From assembly GCA_041228335.1 (NCBI GenBank), contig CP166130.1, positions 610,638 to 674,637 on the forward strand: a stretch of 64,000 nt of DNA, read 5' to 3'. The notes under the pieces are model-generated. The model had not been told where the DNA came from, searched no databases, and worked only from the letters and a program-made list of their open reading frames with translations. How positions within the stretch are numbered: the first letter of the stretch is position 1; each line of letters starts with the position of its first letter. This document shows positions 1-7,332 of the stretch, piece after piece. This DNA comes from Alphaproteobacteria bacterium LSUCC0684 (lineage in GTDB: Bacteria; Pseudomonadota; Alphaproteobacteria; Puniceispirillales; UBA1172). The translations under genes were made by a program, and so were the position numbers.

Positions 1-1
1 T

Positions 2-643
2 AAAAACAATTTTTTGACTAAACCAAATGCTTTAAATGGAAAATTAGGTTTTTGTATTCTTTATTCTCCTCCAATCTCTGATGCAGAAATTATGGTTATT
101 GGTCAACAGCCATCAAGTTTTGGTTTATTTGACGAAATAATGATGGATGGAAATATTCCTAAAATAAACTCATATACTGAGCATGAATATCCTTTTGCAA
201 AAAAGTTAACGGATATTTTTGATAACCAAAGTGATAAACAAAGTTTATTAAAAAATTGCATAGGACTTAATATTTGGTTTTACCAAAAAAAGAATAACTT
301 CAATTTATCCGATGTTGAGGAAAAAAAAATTAAAGATTTTTGTCAAAACAAAACAAAAGAAATTATTAAAATTTTAAAACCAAAAACAATTTTTGTAGTT
401 GGTATAGGTGTTTTCAATCGGCTGATTGTTGGTCGTGAAGTTAAACAAAAGATTCATACAATTAAAAGCATTAAAAAAAATAAGAAAAAACAAACTTATT
501 TCGCTGAAGGATTATTATGGAATGAAATTCCAATTTTTGGTTGTCCTCAATTTGCAGCAGAAGGATATTATAAAAAAGGTGGTGGCTTTCACGAAGGTGT
601 GTCGATGTGTATAGAAAAAATAAATGATATTTTAAGAAATTAG
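2..643 (+). CDS. hypothetical protein, possibly uracil-DNA-glycosylase-like fold (5' partial)
   Basis: The frame is open to the left edge and has no nearby ATG; the first possible start is a TTG at 14 with no clear ribosome-binding site, so the gene is probably cut by the window edge. At least 209 residues are visible. The segment IMVIGQQPSSFG near the N-terminus, the hydrophobic strand IFVVGIGVFNRL in the middle and FGCPQFAAEG near the C-terminus recall the order of conserved strands in the uracil-DNA glycosylase superfamily, but the diagnostic residues are not clear enough to claim activity. Strongly AT-rich and lysine-rich, like the rest of the island. The next gene begins 11 bp downstream, suggesting one transcript. 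Confidence 0.55.
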   Translation, partial: KNNFLTKPNALNGKLGFCILYSPPISDAEIMVIGQQPSSFGLFDEIMMDGNIPKINSYTEHEYPFAKKLTDIFDNQSDKQSLLKNCIGLNIWFYQKKNNFNLSDVEEKKIKDFCQNKTKEIIKILKPKTIFVVGIGVFNRLIVGREVKQKIHTIKSIKKNKKKQTYFAEGLLWNEIPIFGCPQFAAEGYYKKGGGFHEGVSMCIEKINDILRN

Positions 644-654
644 GTGCTTAATGA

Positions 655-1086
655 ATGACAATTTCAACTGAGTTTGAAACCATAATTGTATGTAAACCAA
701 TTTTGGAACTGCGTTTTAAAGGTGGTTGGAAAACTTGGTTAAAGAAATTTTCTATGGAAGATGATGGAGAACTTTCTCGGATATCTGCCATGAGTGGGCA
801 TGATATTTCTTATTTAGAAAAGAAAATACAAAAATTAGGTTTACTTCCGCCTAATATTTCTGAGGATAAGTTTCATTATCGAGATTACTTTATTTATTCT
901 TTGGAATATAAACCGCACAGATTACGTGGCTTCCAGTCATTCACTATTCCTGATTGGTTGATATGGAATGAACCGTTAATGAATAAGATGTCACTTTTTG
1001 AAATAGTTAAACTTCCATTAGATTCATTAAAAACTCACCCTGCAAGACCAACATTTGACTTCAACAAAAAGGCTGTAATTAGATGA
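655..1086 (+). CDS. hypothetical island protein, 143 aa
   Basis: Not recognised. It encodes a 143-residue soluble protein with no signal peptide or membrane segment and several aromatic residues (WKTWLKKF near residue 25; a Tyr-rich stretch around residues 80-90). A second ATG at 651 is out of frame, so 655 is taken as the start. AT-rich composition matches its neighbours. It begins 11 bp after the upstream gene and its stop overlaps the start of the following gene by four bases (ATGA), so the three genes appear translationally coupled. Confidence 0.6.
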   Translation: MTISTEFETIIVCKPILELRFKGGWKTWLKKFSMEDDGELSRISAMSGHDISYLEKKIQKLGLLPPNISEDKFHYRDYFIYSLEYKPHRLRGFQSFTIPDWLIWNEPLMNKMSLFEIVKLPLDSLKTHPARPTFDFNKKAVIR

Positions 1087-1313
1087 TTTATACATTTGAC
1101 TGGAAAGATGTAATCCATGGAAAGATAGAAATTGAAGCCCAAAATGGCCATGAAGCAGAAAAGATTTTTAATAATATGGGCTTGATTGAGAGGTTGTCTG
1201 CATCCGAAGTAGATTGTGACAATAATACTTTAGTTATTAAATTTGTAGATGCTGGCATTGGTGACTTGCATACAAGAGAAGAATGGGAAGAAGAAGTAAG
1301 AAACTATACTTGA
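1083..1313 (+). CDS. hypothetical small acidic island protein, 76 aa
   Basis: Not recognised. The ATG at 1083 overlaps the TGA of the preceding gene, typical of translational coupling. The product is small and acidic, ends in a Glu-rich tail (REEWEEEVRNYT), and has no membrane segment. Its coupling to the upstream 143-aa protein suggests the two act together, for example as partners in a complex; this is inference only. Confidence 0.55.
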   Translation: MIYTFDWKDVIHGKIEIEAQNGHEAEKIFNNMGLIERLSASEVDCDNNTLVIKFVDAGIGDLHTREEWEEEVRNYT

Positions 1314-1725
1314 TGAAACACCCCTATATTTCTCCACCAAACTTCCACTGATATTTATATATACAAACTGATACCATTTCTTTGGGTGGGGGTGTCACTA
1401 ACCAGCCCTTAAAATCCCCAGCAAATTGGCTAAGGGATTCCTTACCACTCAGACATGCTCTCAATCGCCATATAAGATTCATACAGGCCGTTTGGGTTAT
1501 TCAGAATCCCAATCACACACAAGTATACAAAGCCCGTCAGCGGCGCTGGAGATTCCATTAAACACACATCGGGGTATCAGGGGTGTATGTGTCTTCTGTT
1601 TGTCACTTATTGACGCACAAATTGACGTACAAAATGTGCCTGTTGACACAACCAAAGAAGATAATAACACTAAGGAATTACTGACTTTTCAGTCTGGTTG
1701 TGTTCCTGACAGGGGTGTCACCATC
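1314..1725. other. non-coding end of island with short repeats
   Basis: No convincing gene. A 108-codon open frame at 1426-1752 has no plausible start signal, low-complexity composition, and runs into the inverted repeat, so it is not called. The stretch contains the 9-bp repeats at 1610-1650 and an 11-bp sequence (GACTTTTCAGT, 1683-1693) that is repeated inverted at 1756-1766 and directly at 3797-3807 inside the two 72-bp repeat copies. It is best read as attachment-site DNA of the integrase. Confidence 0.5.
1610..1650 (+). repeat. direct 9-bp repeats, candidate integrase arm-type sites (left)
   Basis: TTGACGCAC (1610-1618) and TTGACGTAC (1622-1630) are spaced 12 bp start to start, with a weaker TTGACACA at 1643-1650. 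The same motif pair with the same 12-bp period occurs on the minus strand at 3751-3771. Paired short direct repeats flanking a core are what tyrosine-integrase arm-type binding sites look like; binding is inferred. Confidence 0.45.
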
Positions 1726-1797
1726 CTCCGCCAGCACCACCTCACCATGTAAGTAACTGAAAAGTCTGTATTATTTATATTGACTGCTCAGGTGACG
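1726..1797 (+). repeat. 72-bp inverted repeat, left copy
   Basis: By reading, this is the exact reverse complement of 3766-3837. Its first 14 nt (CTCCGCCAGCACCA) equal the 3' end of tRNA-Thr including CCA, and its last 27 nt encode the final eight codons and stop of the nuclease-like gene. The first mismatch on the outer side is at 1725 versus 3838, within the position of the tRNA T-arm. Confidence 0.9.
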
Positions 1798-2610
1798 CAC
1801 TAGTTTCTTTACATATTCGAATGTGAGAAGTTTATCCTTGGCATTTTCCATGTAATCACTTTTTTTGTCAGATGCATGTATGTCATCTTTCAAAATATCA
1901 CTAATCATTTTCATCAGTGCATTCTGGATAGAGTTATCTAGAGGTGTAGATGAATAATTATTGAATTTTTCATTCAAGATTTTAATCATGTCTTCCGTGT
2001 TTGAAGCAGAAAGACTATGTTTAACCATCATAGGAATTGCCAATTTAAGGGCTTCACTGATTATTTGATTATCTCTACCGGTTATATCCTTGCTAACGAT
2101 GTTATCTTGATAAATACCTATTAAATCAGTGATTTCTCTTCCCAAATTACCTGTTTTTATTTCTTTATTATTTTGTAAATCGCTAATTATATCACCTATA
2201 AAAATAGTATTGATATGCTTCTTGATTTCCAGAAGTTCTTCTTGGTGTCTTACAACTCCATGAACAAGGCAAAACTCCCAATTAACATCTTCAGTTTCAC
2301 CATAAAGATTACTTCTCATTAATGATTTCTTGTCTGATTTAAACTTTTTTTCTATCCACTCTTCCGTTGAAATGACCAACTCATCCAGAGTTCTTTTTTT
2401 TGCGCTGTTGTTTCCAGTTATGTAAGCAACAGGATTATAAGAAACTTGGACTTCGTAATGCACGTATTTGGGTGAAGAGTTTTTAGATTGAATACCTAAT
2501 AAATCTATCTCATCAACACCTTTCTTTAGACCTCTTATTGTAAAGAAACCTTTTGAGTTCAACCATTCTTCCACCAATGTTTCTGCTATTAATCCCAAGT
2601 GACACTCCAT
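1771..2610 (-). CDS. putative PD-(D/E)XK-type nuclease linked to integrase
   Basis: A 279-residue soluble protein whose N-terminal third has the layout of a restriction-endonuclease-like core: an acidic helix (Glu14/Glu15), then GVDEIDLLGI with Asp36, then HYEVQVS with Glu53-x-Gln55 where the family usually has E-x-K (Gln variants are known). The C-terminal 150 residues are Lys/Ile/Asn-rich and not recognised. The gene starts 6 bp after the integrase stop on the same strand, so the two form an operon. Its last eight codons and stop lie inside the 72-bp inverted repeat, suggesting that the repeat replaced or trimmed the original C-terminus. Nuclease activity is a fold-level inference, not established. 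Confidence 0.65.
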   Translation of the reverse strand: MECHLGLIAETLVEEWLNSKGFFTIRGLKKGVDEIDLLGIQSKNSSPKYVHYEVQVSYNPVAYITGNNSAKKRTLDELVISTEEWIEKKFKSDKKSLMRSNLYGETEDVNWEFCLVHGVVRHQEELLEIKKHINTIFIGDIISDLQNNKEIKTGNLGREITDLIGIYQDNIVSKDITGRDNQIISEALKLAIPMMVKHSLSASNTEDMIKILNEKFNNYSSTPLDNSIQNALMKMISDILKDDIHASDKKSDYMENAKDKLLTFEYVKKLVRHLSSQYK

Positions 2611-2616
2611 TTTGTA

Positions 2617-3762
2617 TTAGTTGGAAATCATGGCTAACCATCTAAATTTTATTTCATTTGGAAATCCAATTCCATAAGTTTGTCCAACACCTTCTGTTGT
2701 CCATCCACCAATGGCGTCAATGATGTCTGAAGGACACTCTACAGCCCTTAGCCTATCTCTTAATCCATGACGTAATCCATGGATGACATACTCTTTACCA
2801 ATAACTGTCTTTATCCATTTGTTTAATGCTGCACTGGCTGAGTTGGAGTTTGTGTTAGTTCCATCACAGTATTTAGGAAAAGCAAACACTGTATGATGTT
2901 TAACTACTTGTTGTGCTGCCCATAAAGACACACCAACCAAGGGAACAGTTCTTTTACTGCTCTTTGTCTTTAACCTTCTCCAAGGATGTGGCTGTATGAT
3001 TAGGTGAGGGATGTCTGTGTCCAATTGTATGTCATCTAAATGAAGACCAACTGCTTCTGCTAATCTCATTCCTGTGTCTGACAGAAGAGCAACAAGCCAT
3101 CTCAATTGGTCATTCTTATCAACACAAGCGTCTTGCAGGGTGACAAGGGTTGTATCCACGATTGGTAGTCGTTTGTTTTCTTCCTGCTCACCCTGATGCA
3201 AGTACACATTAGCAAAGGCATTGCTTCCTTCTATGCCCATCTCTCTCATAACAAGATTGATAATGGAGCGAAGAGAACCAAGGATACGTTTGACACTCCC
3301 AAGGCTAAGGTCTTTTTTGAATAGTTTATCTCTAAAGGATGCCGCATCAGCAGAAGAGTAAGCAGTAATAGGTTTATTGCCCAATGCCTTTACCAGATAC
3401 TTGGTGTTTCTTTTTACAGCACGAACAAAGGTTGGATTACTGTTCCTCTTTATTCGGAGATAAATATCTGCTGCTTCAAGAATGGTAGGGCTTGAATGTT
3501 CATTCTCTTTTCTATCCTCAACAAGCAGATGCAAGGCAGGAACATCCATCTCCTTCAATCTCAATCCTAACCAATAGTCATCAAGTCTTTGATTGATGGA
3601 ACTTGCTGTTCTTAAAGCATGGTTATGAGAACGTGTCTTCAGGCTAAGGCTAACCCTGTCTGACTTGTAATATTGCTGTAAGTCTGAAGGAACACGTCTG
3701 ACAAAGTGATAGATACCTTGTCTAATACGGAGATGAGAAGAGGAGTTTTTGTACGTCAACAT
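2617..3762 (-). CDS. tyrosine-type site-specific integrase
   Basis: A 381-residue phage/island integrase. The N-terminus (GIYHFVRRVPSDLQQYY) resembles the small N-terminal domain that precedes the SAM-like core-binding domain in many alphaproteobacterial island integrases. Catalytic-domain motifs appear in order: Arg in DTGMRLAEAVGL, Lys in KSSKRTVPL, His/Arg in HGLRHGLRD, IGGW, and the nucleophile Tyr in GQTYGIGFP near the C-terminus. A longer frame from a TTG at 3783 exists, but the ATG at 3762 has AGGTGA five bases upstream and fits the family, so it is preferred. That ribosome-binding site lies inside the right 72-bp repeat. It likely recombines at the tRNA-Thr 3' end. Confidence 0.92.
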   Translation of the reverse strand: MLTYKNSSSHLRIRQGIYHFVRRVPSDLQQYYKSDRVSLSLKTRSHNHALRTASSINQRLDDYWLGLRLKEMDVPALHLLVEDRKENEHSSPTILEAADIYLRIKRNSNPTFVRAVKRNTKYLVKALGNKPITAYSSADAASFRDKLFKKDLSLGSVKRILGSLRSIINLVMREMGIEGSNAFANVYLHQGEQEENKRLPIVDTTLVTLQDACVDKNDQLRWLVALLSDTGMRLAEAVGLHLDDIQLDTDIPHLIIQPHPWRRLKTKSSKRTVPLVGVSLWAAQQVVKHHTVFAFPKYCDGTNTNSNSASAALNKWIKTVIGKEYVIHGLRHGLRDRLRAVECPSDIIDAIGGWTTEGVGQTYGIGFPNEIKFRWLAMISN

Positions 3763-3771
3763 GTACGTCAC
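3751..3771 (-). repeat. paired 9-bp repeats, candidate arm-type sites (right)
   Basis: On the minus strand GTGACGTAC (3771-3763) and TTGACGTAC (3759-3751) sit 12 bp apart, matching the spacing of the left pair at 1610-1630. They overlap the integrase start codon, so integrase binding here could also repress its own gene. Confidence 0.4.
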
Positions 3772-3837
3772 CTGAGCAGTCAATATAAATAATACAGACT
3801 TTTCAGTTACTTACATGGTGAGGTGGTGCTGGCGGAG
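3766..3837 (-). repeat. 72-bp inverted repeat, right copy
   Basis: Perfect reverse complement of 1726-1797. It spans the last 14 nt of tRNA-Thr (3824-3837), the tRNA-integrase spacer and the integrase ribosome-binding site. The AT-rich part beyond the tRNA probably carries the integrase promoter. Confidence 0.9.
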
Positions 3838-3899
3838 AGACTCGAACTCCCAACCGCCCGATTACAAATCGGGTGCTCTACCAATTGAGCCACGCCAGC
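3824..3899 (-). tRNA. tRNA-Thr(UGU)
   Basis: On the minus strand a full cloverleaf is readable: 7-bp acceptor stem GCTGGCG/CGCCAGC, D-arm GGCTCAATTGGTAGAGC, anticodon stem-loop CCCGATTTGTAATCGGG with anticodon TGT (Thr), T-arm with TTCGAGT, discriminator A and encoded CCA. The 3' 14 nt are part of the 72-bp inverted repeat, so this tRNA is the apparent attachment site of the island. Confidence 0.96.
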
Positions 3900-3920
3900 A
3901 TGGACCCTGCGGTCAGCGGC

Positions 3921-3949
3921 ATATTCGGTTAAAGCCGGCGCATATGCAA
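3921..3949 (-). promoter_or_regulatory. putative sigma-70 promoter of tRNA-Thr
   Basis: On the minus strand TTGCAT (3949-3944) and GAATAT (3926-3921) are separated by 17 bp and lie about 22 bp before the mature tRNA 5' end, a good distance for a stable-RNA promoter with a short leader. Confidence 0.45.
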
Positions 3950-4105
3950 GTAATTTTTTGCGGATCTCGCCCGTTGCCATTAAGATCAAGATAATGGCGG
4001 AGGCGGTGGCGGCAACCCCGTTTCAACTGATGCGGACCAGATGCATGATCCGGGGGCAATCACCCGAAAGCAACCATCGGCAAACAGGCAAGGAGAGACA
4101 AGACC

Positions 4106-4543
4106 ATGGAGCTACATCCACGTGATCCCGACTTCGAGGAAAAAGCCCGTTCAAGTTTCGCCGCCCAGACCGTGATGAAGACGCTGGGCATGTCGATGGA
4201 TCAAATCGAGCCGGGCCGGGCCGTGATCTCGCTTTTCCGGAATGAACGTCTCTTCCAGCAGCAGAAATTCATCCATGGCGGCGTGCTGGCAGCCGGCCTT
4301 GACAGTGCCTGCGGCTATTCCGCCCTGAGCCTGGCTGAAAAGGGGCTTGAGGTGATGACCGTCGAATTCAAGACAAGCTTCATCGCCCCGGCAGGTCAGG
4401 AGAAGATTATTTTCACCGGCCGCGTCATCAAGCCGGGGCGCCGGGTCATTTTTACCGAAGGCACAGCCCATGGTCTTGATGATGACCGGATGATCCTCAT
4501 TGCCACCATGACCGCCACCATGACTTATGTCGAGCTTGGGTGA
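4106..4543 (+). CDS. PaaI-family hotdog thioesterase
   Basis: A 145-residue single hotdog-fold protein, the usual length for the PaaI/YiiD-like acyl-CoA thioesterases. The helix motif HGGVLAAGLDSACGYSAL (about residues 58-75) supplies the typical HGG and Asp that position the thioester, and VEFKTSFIAP is the following strand. It probably hydrolyses an acyl- or aryl-CoA released by the neighbouring acyl-CoA pathways, but the substrate cannot be read from sequence. AGGAGAGA precedes the ATG. Its 3' end overlaps the convergent AbrB-like gene by 19 bp. Confidence 0.85.
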   Translation: MELHPRDPDFEEKARSSFAAQTVMKTLGMSMDQIEPGRAVISLFRNERLFQQQKFIHGGVLAAGLDSACGYSALSLAEKGLEVMTVEFKTSFIAPAGQEKIIFTGRVIKPGRRVIFTEGTAHGLDDDRMILIATMTATMTYVELG

Positions 4544-5628
4544 TGCTGTCTTTTCAGCCATGTCGCCAGCACCGGCATGGTGAGGAAGATCAGAAATACC
4601 CGCACCATATGATGAAAGGCGATAAAGGCGATATCAAAGCCGAAGATCAGCGCCAGCAGCGTCACTTCGTAGAGGCCGCCCGGAACAAAGGCAAGCCAGA
4701 TCGAAAGAAAACCTGCATGGGTGAAATGGGCGATGCCCAGCGCTGCCAGCAGATACGCAAGAAGGATGATCCCGCTTGTGAGCAATCCATCGCGAAGGTA
4801 GACAAGAAGTGAGCTTAATTCAACCTGGGCAAGTCTGGCGCCAACCCCGCCGCCTATTGCCAGCTGGGCCAGCATGATGAATTCGTGAATACGGGGGATA
4901 AACACAAACCCGGTGATATGAAACGCCATGCTAAGCCCCATCGGGCCGAGCAGATGAGGCATGGGAAGGCGCAGGAACCGCGCAATCCCGTAGCCTGCAA
5001 TGGCAAGGCTGATAAAGGCAAGTATCTGCCCGGAGGTGAGATCAAGGATCCCCGGCATGTTGAGAAGTCTTTGATTGGAGACCGCCACCGCCTCACCCCC
5101 CTCAAGTACGGCCAGGAGAAGAGGGGTGCTGAAGAAAATGACCGCAACACGGATCAGGTGGAAAAGCGCCACAACATAATCCTTGTCCACCATCTCTCTT
5201 GCCATGACGAGGGCTTCGGCCTGCCCGCCGGGAACAGAACACAGCAGGGCCATCACCGGATCATACCCCCTGATCCTGCGCAGAAACCCATAGCCGAGGA
5301 TGGAGACCAGAAGTGTGACAGCGATCATGATGCTCACGGTGGTCATCCAGTGGCTTGCCTGTTCGATCATGGCTGAGGTGAAATTCGCACCAATAAACAC
5401 CCCGAGGCCAAGAACAACCGGGACATGAAACCATCTTGGCACGCCAAGCTCAGGCCTGATCGAGGGAAATATCCCGCCGATGATCCAGACCCCAAAGAGA
5501 CTGCCCATGAGGAACGGCGCAGGTAGAGCCATGTAGAGGAAACCATATCCCGCCAGAAGTGCAATCGTGAAGGTGATCACCATTCGGCGGAAATCCGAAA
5601 AAATCCCGGCAAGTTCAGAAGATTTCAT
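4525..5628 (-). CDS. AbrB-family membrane protein (putative transporter/regulator)
   Basis: A 367-residue polytopic protein with about nine to ten hydrophobic segments and an internal two-fold repeat: the GxxxP-rich block around FLMGSLFGVWIIGG is echoed by MPHLLGPMGLSMAFHITG in the second half. This is the pattern of the AbrB duplication family (often labelled ammonia monooxygenase-like, a misnomer, since these are integral membrane proteins of poorly known function). It lies at the 3' end of the leucine-degradation run, 41 bp after the hydratase gene, so it may be co-transcribed; a role in substrate uptake or efflux is only a guess. Confidence 0.75.
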   Translation of the reverse strand: MKSSELAGIFSDFRRMVITFTIALLAGYGFLYMALPAPFLMGSLFGVWIIGGIFPSIRPELGVPRWFHVPVVLGLGVFIGANFTSAMIEQASHWMTTVSIMIAVTLLVSILGYGFLRRIRGYDPVMALLCSVPGGQAEALVMAREMVDKDYVVALFHLIRVAVIFFSTPLLLAVLEGGEAVAVSNQRLLNMPGILDLTSGQILAFISLAIAGYGIARFLRLPMPHLLGPMGLSMAFHITGFVFIPRIHEFIMLAQLAIGGGVGARLAQVELSSLLVYLRDGLLTSGIILLAYLLAALGIAHFTHAGFLSIWLAFVPGGLYEVTLLALIFGFDIAFIAFHHMVRVFLIFLTMPVLATWLKRQHHPSST

Positions 5629-5669
5629 GGAGATACGGGACCGCTACCCTGCAAGACGATGTTGTTAAA

Positions 5670-6458
5670 CTATTCCGGCCTTATCCAAGGTGGATCCTGG
5701 CGGGCGAAAAAGGCGCTGATGCCAGCCCTGGTCTCCGGGCTTTCCCAGCAGTCCGCAAGTACGGTGACCGCCTGGTCGATATCCTTTTCAAGATTGCCGC
5801 CTTCCTGGGCGAGGATCAGGGCCTTTGCCCGTGCCATGGCATCAGGTGAGGCTTTCAGAATCATTTCAACCTCACGGGAAATGGCTTCATCGAGTTGATC
5901 AATGGGGAGAGATTGTGAAACAAGCCCCAGTTTCTCCGCCCTTGCGGTATCCATGACGCTGCCGGTGATAAAGACCGACCGTGCCTTGCCATGGCCTATC
6001 CGGCGCAGGACAAAGGGCCCGATGGTTGCCGGGATGAGCCCGAGGCGGGTTTCGGTCAGCGCAAAGCGCAGGCCGGTTGCCGCAATAACGATATCCGAAA
6101 TTGCCATCAGCCCGAGCCCGCCGCCATAGGCATTACCCTGAACACGCGCAATCACCGGAACGGGAAGGGTGTAGAACGCGGCCAGCATGTCAGCGAGCAT
6201 CCGCGCCTGATGGATCTTTTCCTCCCTGCTGGCGTTGATCTGGGCTTGCATCCAGCCAAGGTCACCGCCGGCGCAGAAACTCGGGCCGGATGACTGAAGA
6301 AGAACGGCCCGGGTTCCCGGATTGTCGCGCGCCTGACTTGCCGCTTCTGCCAATGCGCTGATCATCGCCTGATCCATTGCGTGATGCTTGTCGGGCCGGT
6401 TGAGGGTAATGATCAGAAGCCCGCTTTCGTGAAGATCGGTCAGGATGGGTTCAGCCAT
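5670..6458 (-). CDS. liuC: enoyl-CoA hydratase, probably methylglutaconyl-CoA hydratase
   Basis: A 262-residue crotonase-fold protein. FCAGGDLGWMQ and the GNAYGGGLGLM loop form the oxyanion hole, and Glu in LTETRLGLIPATIGP is the catalytic acid/base seen in true hydratases. The WMQ sequence after the first loop is typical of the methylglutaconyl-CoA hydratase branch. It would hydrate 3-methylglutaconyl-CoA to HMG-CoA, between the carboxylase and the lyase of leucine breakdown. Its start overlaps the stop of the HMG-CoA lyase gene by 8 bp, which supports that assignment. Confidence 0.88.
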   Translation of the reverse strand: MAEPILTDLHESGLLIITLNRPDKHHAMDQAMISALAEAASQARDNPGTRAVLLQSSGPSFCAGGDLGWMQAQINASREEKIHQARMLADMLAAFYTLPVPVIARVQGNAYGGGLGLMAISDIVIAATGLRFALTETRLGLIPATIGPFVLRRIGHGKARSVFITGSVMDTARAEKLGLVSQSLPIDQLDEAISREVEMILKASPDAMARAKALILAQEGGNLEKDIDQAVTVLADCWESPETRAGISAFFARQDPPWIRPE

Positions 6459-7332
6459 TGCCGTTGTCCTTGTCTTTTACCCCGAGGGTCCGGATAAATG
6501 CTTCGATTTCAGCCAGTATGGTCAGGTCAAGTCCGGTTGACCAGCCGATATTTTCAAGATGCCGGGCCAGCGCAAGGGTTGAGACATTGCCCTTGGCCCC
6601 GGGGGCATAGGGGCATCCACCAAGCCCGCCCACGGCGCTGTCAAAGCGGCGTAATCCATATTCAAGAGAGATGTCGATATTCGCGAATGCCTGGTTGCCG
6701 GTATCGTGATAGTGGCCGGCTAGACAAGACACCCCTGTTCTGGGGATGACGCAATCCAGCATGGCGGCGATGCGGTGAGGCGTGCCTGCCCCGATAGTAT
6801 CGCCAAGAGAGATTTCATAGCAACCCATATCAAGAAGGGTTTCGGCGACATCCGCCACCGTTTCGGGCAATGTATCCCCGTCATAGGGGCAGGCGATCAC
6901 GCAGGAGATATAGCCGCGGACCGGGATATTGTGCTCAGCGGCGGCACGGGTCACCGGATAAAAACGATCGAGGCTTTCGGCGATGGAACAGTTGATGTTT
7001 TTCTGGCTGAAACCTTCGGAAGCGGCCCCGAAAATAGCGACTTCATCCGCGCCTGCGGCAAGGGCATCCTCAACGCCGCGGAGATTCGGGGTCAGCACCG
7101 CATAACGGAGATTTTCCTTACGCTTTATTCCGGCCATGACGGCGGCGGCATCGGCCATCTGCGGCACCCATTTCGGGGAGACAAAACTGGTCACCTCGAT
7201 CCGGGAAAAACCGGCCTCGCTGAGGCGGTCAACAAGGCGGATCTTGTCTTCGGTGCGGATGAAAAGCGGCTCGTTCTGCAGGCCATCACGGGGGCCTACC
7301 TCAACCAGTTCCACCTTTCCACCTATCGTCAT
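6451..7332 (-). CDS. liuE: hydroxymethylglutaryl-CoA lyase
   Basis: A 293-residue TIM-barrel lyase splitting HMG-CoA into acetyl-CoA and acetoacetate. The N-terminal VEVGPRDGLQNEP contains the catalytic Arg-Asp pair; GHYHDTGNQA provides the metal-binding histidines; and GGCPYAPGAKGNVST carries the signature active-site cysteine. The length is normal for bacterial enzymes (about 300). The start overlaps the stop of the biotin-carboxylase subunit gene by four bases, so this is a translationally coupled leucine-catabolic operon. Confidence 0.96.
   Translation of the reverse strand: MTIGGKVELVEVGPRDGLQNEPLFIRTEDKIRLVDRLSEAGFSRIEVTSFVSPKWVPQMADAAAVMAGIKRKENLRYAVLTPNLRGVEDALAAGADEVAIFGAASEGFSQKNINCSIAESLDRFYPVTRAAAEHNIPVRGYISCVIACPYDGDTLPETVADVAETLLDMGCYEISLGDTIGAGTPHRIAAMLDCVIPRTGVSCLAGHYHDTGNQAFANIDISLEYGLRRFDSAVGGLGGCPYAPGAKGNVSTLALARHLENIGWSTGLDLTILAEIEAFIRTLGVKDKDNGNG

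Larger units (their letters stand above)
1..3837. mobile_element. AT-rich genomic island at tRNA-Thr (right end; left end outside window)
   Basis: From the left edge to the 3' end of tRNA-Thr the DNA is visibly AT-rich with A/T-ending codons, unlike the GC-rich genes from 4.1 kb onward. A tyrosine integrase starts about 60 bp from the tRNA 3' end and reads away from it, the usual layout for elements integrated at tRNA genes. No direct repeat of the tRNA end is visible on the left, so the far attachment site probably lies outside the window; the only second copy of the tRNA end seen is inverted, at 1726. The three small plus-strand genes and the integrase/nuclease pair are taken as cargo. Confidence 0.7.

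Noticed and set aside
1426..1752. 108-codon open frame in the island
   Set aside because: No start signal, unnatural composition, runs into the 72-bp repeat and the attachment-site motifs; looks like chance in non-coding DNA.
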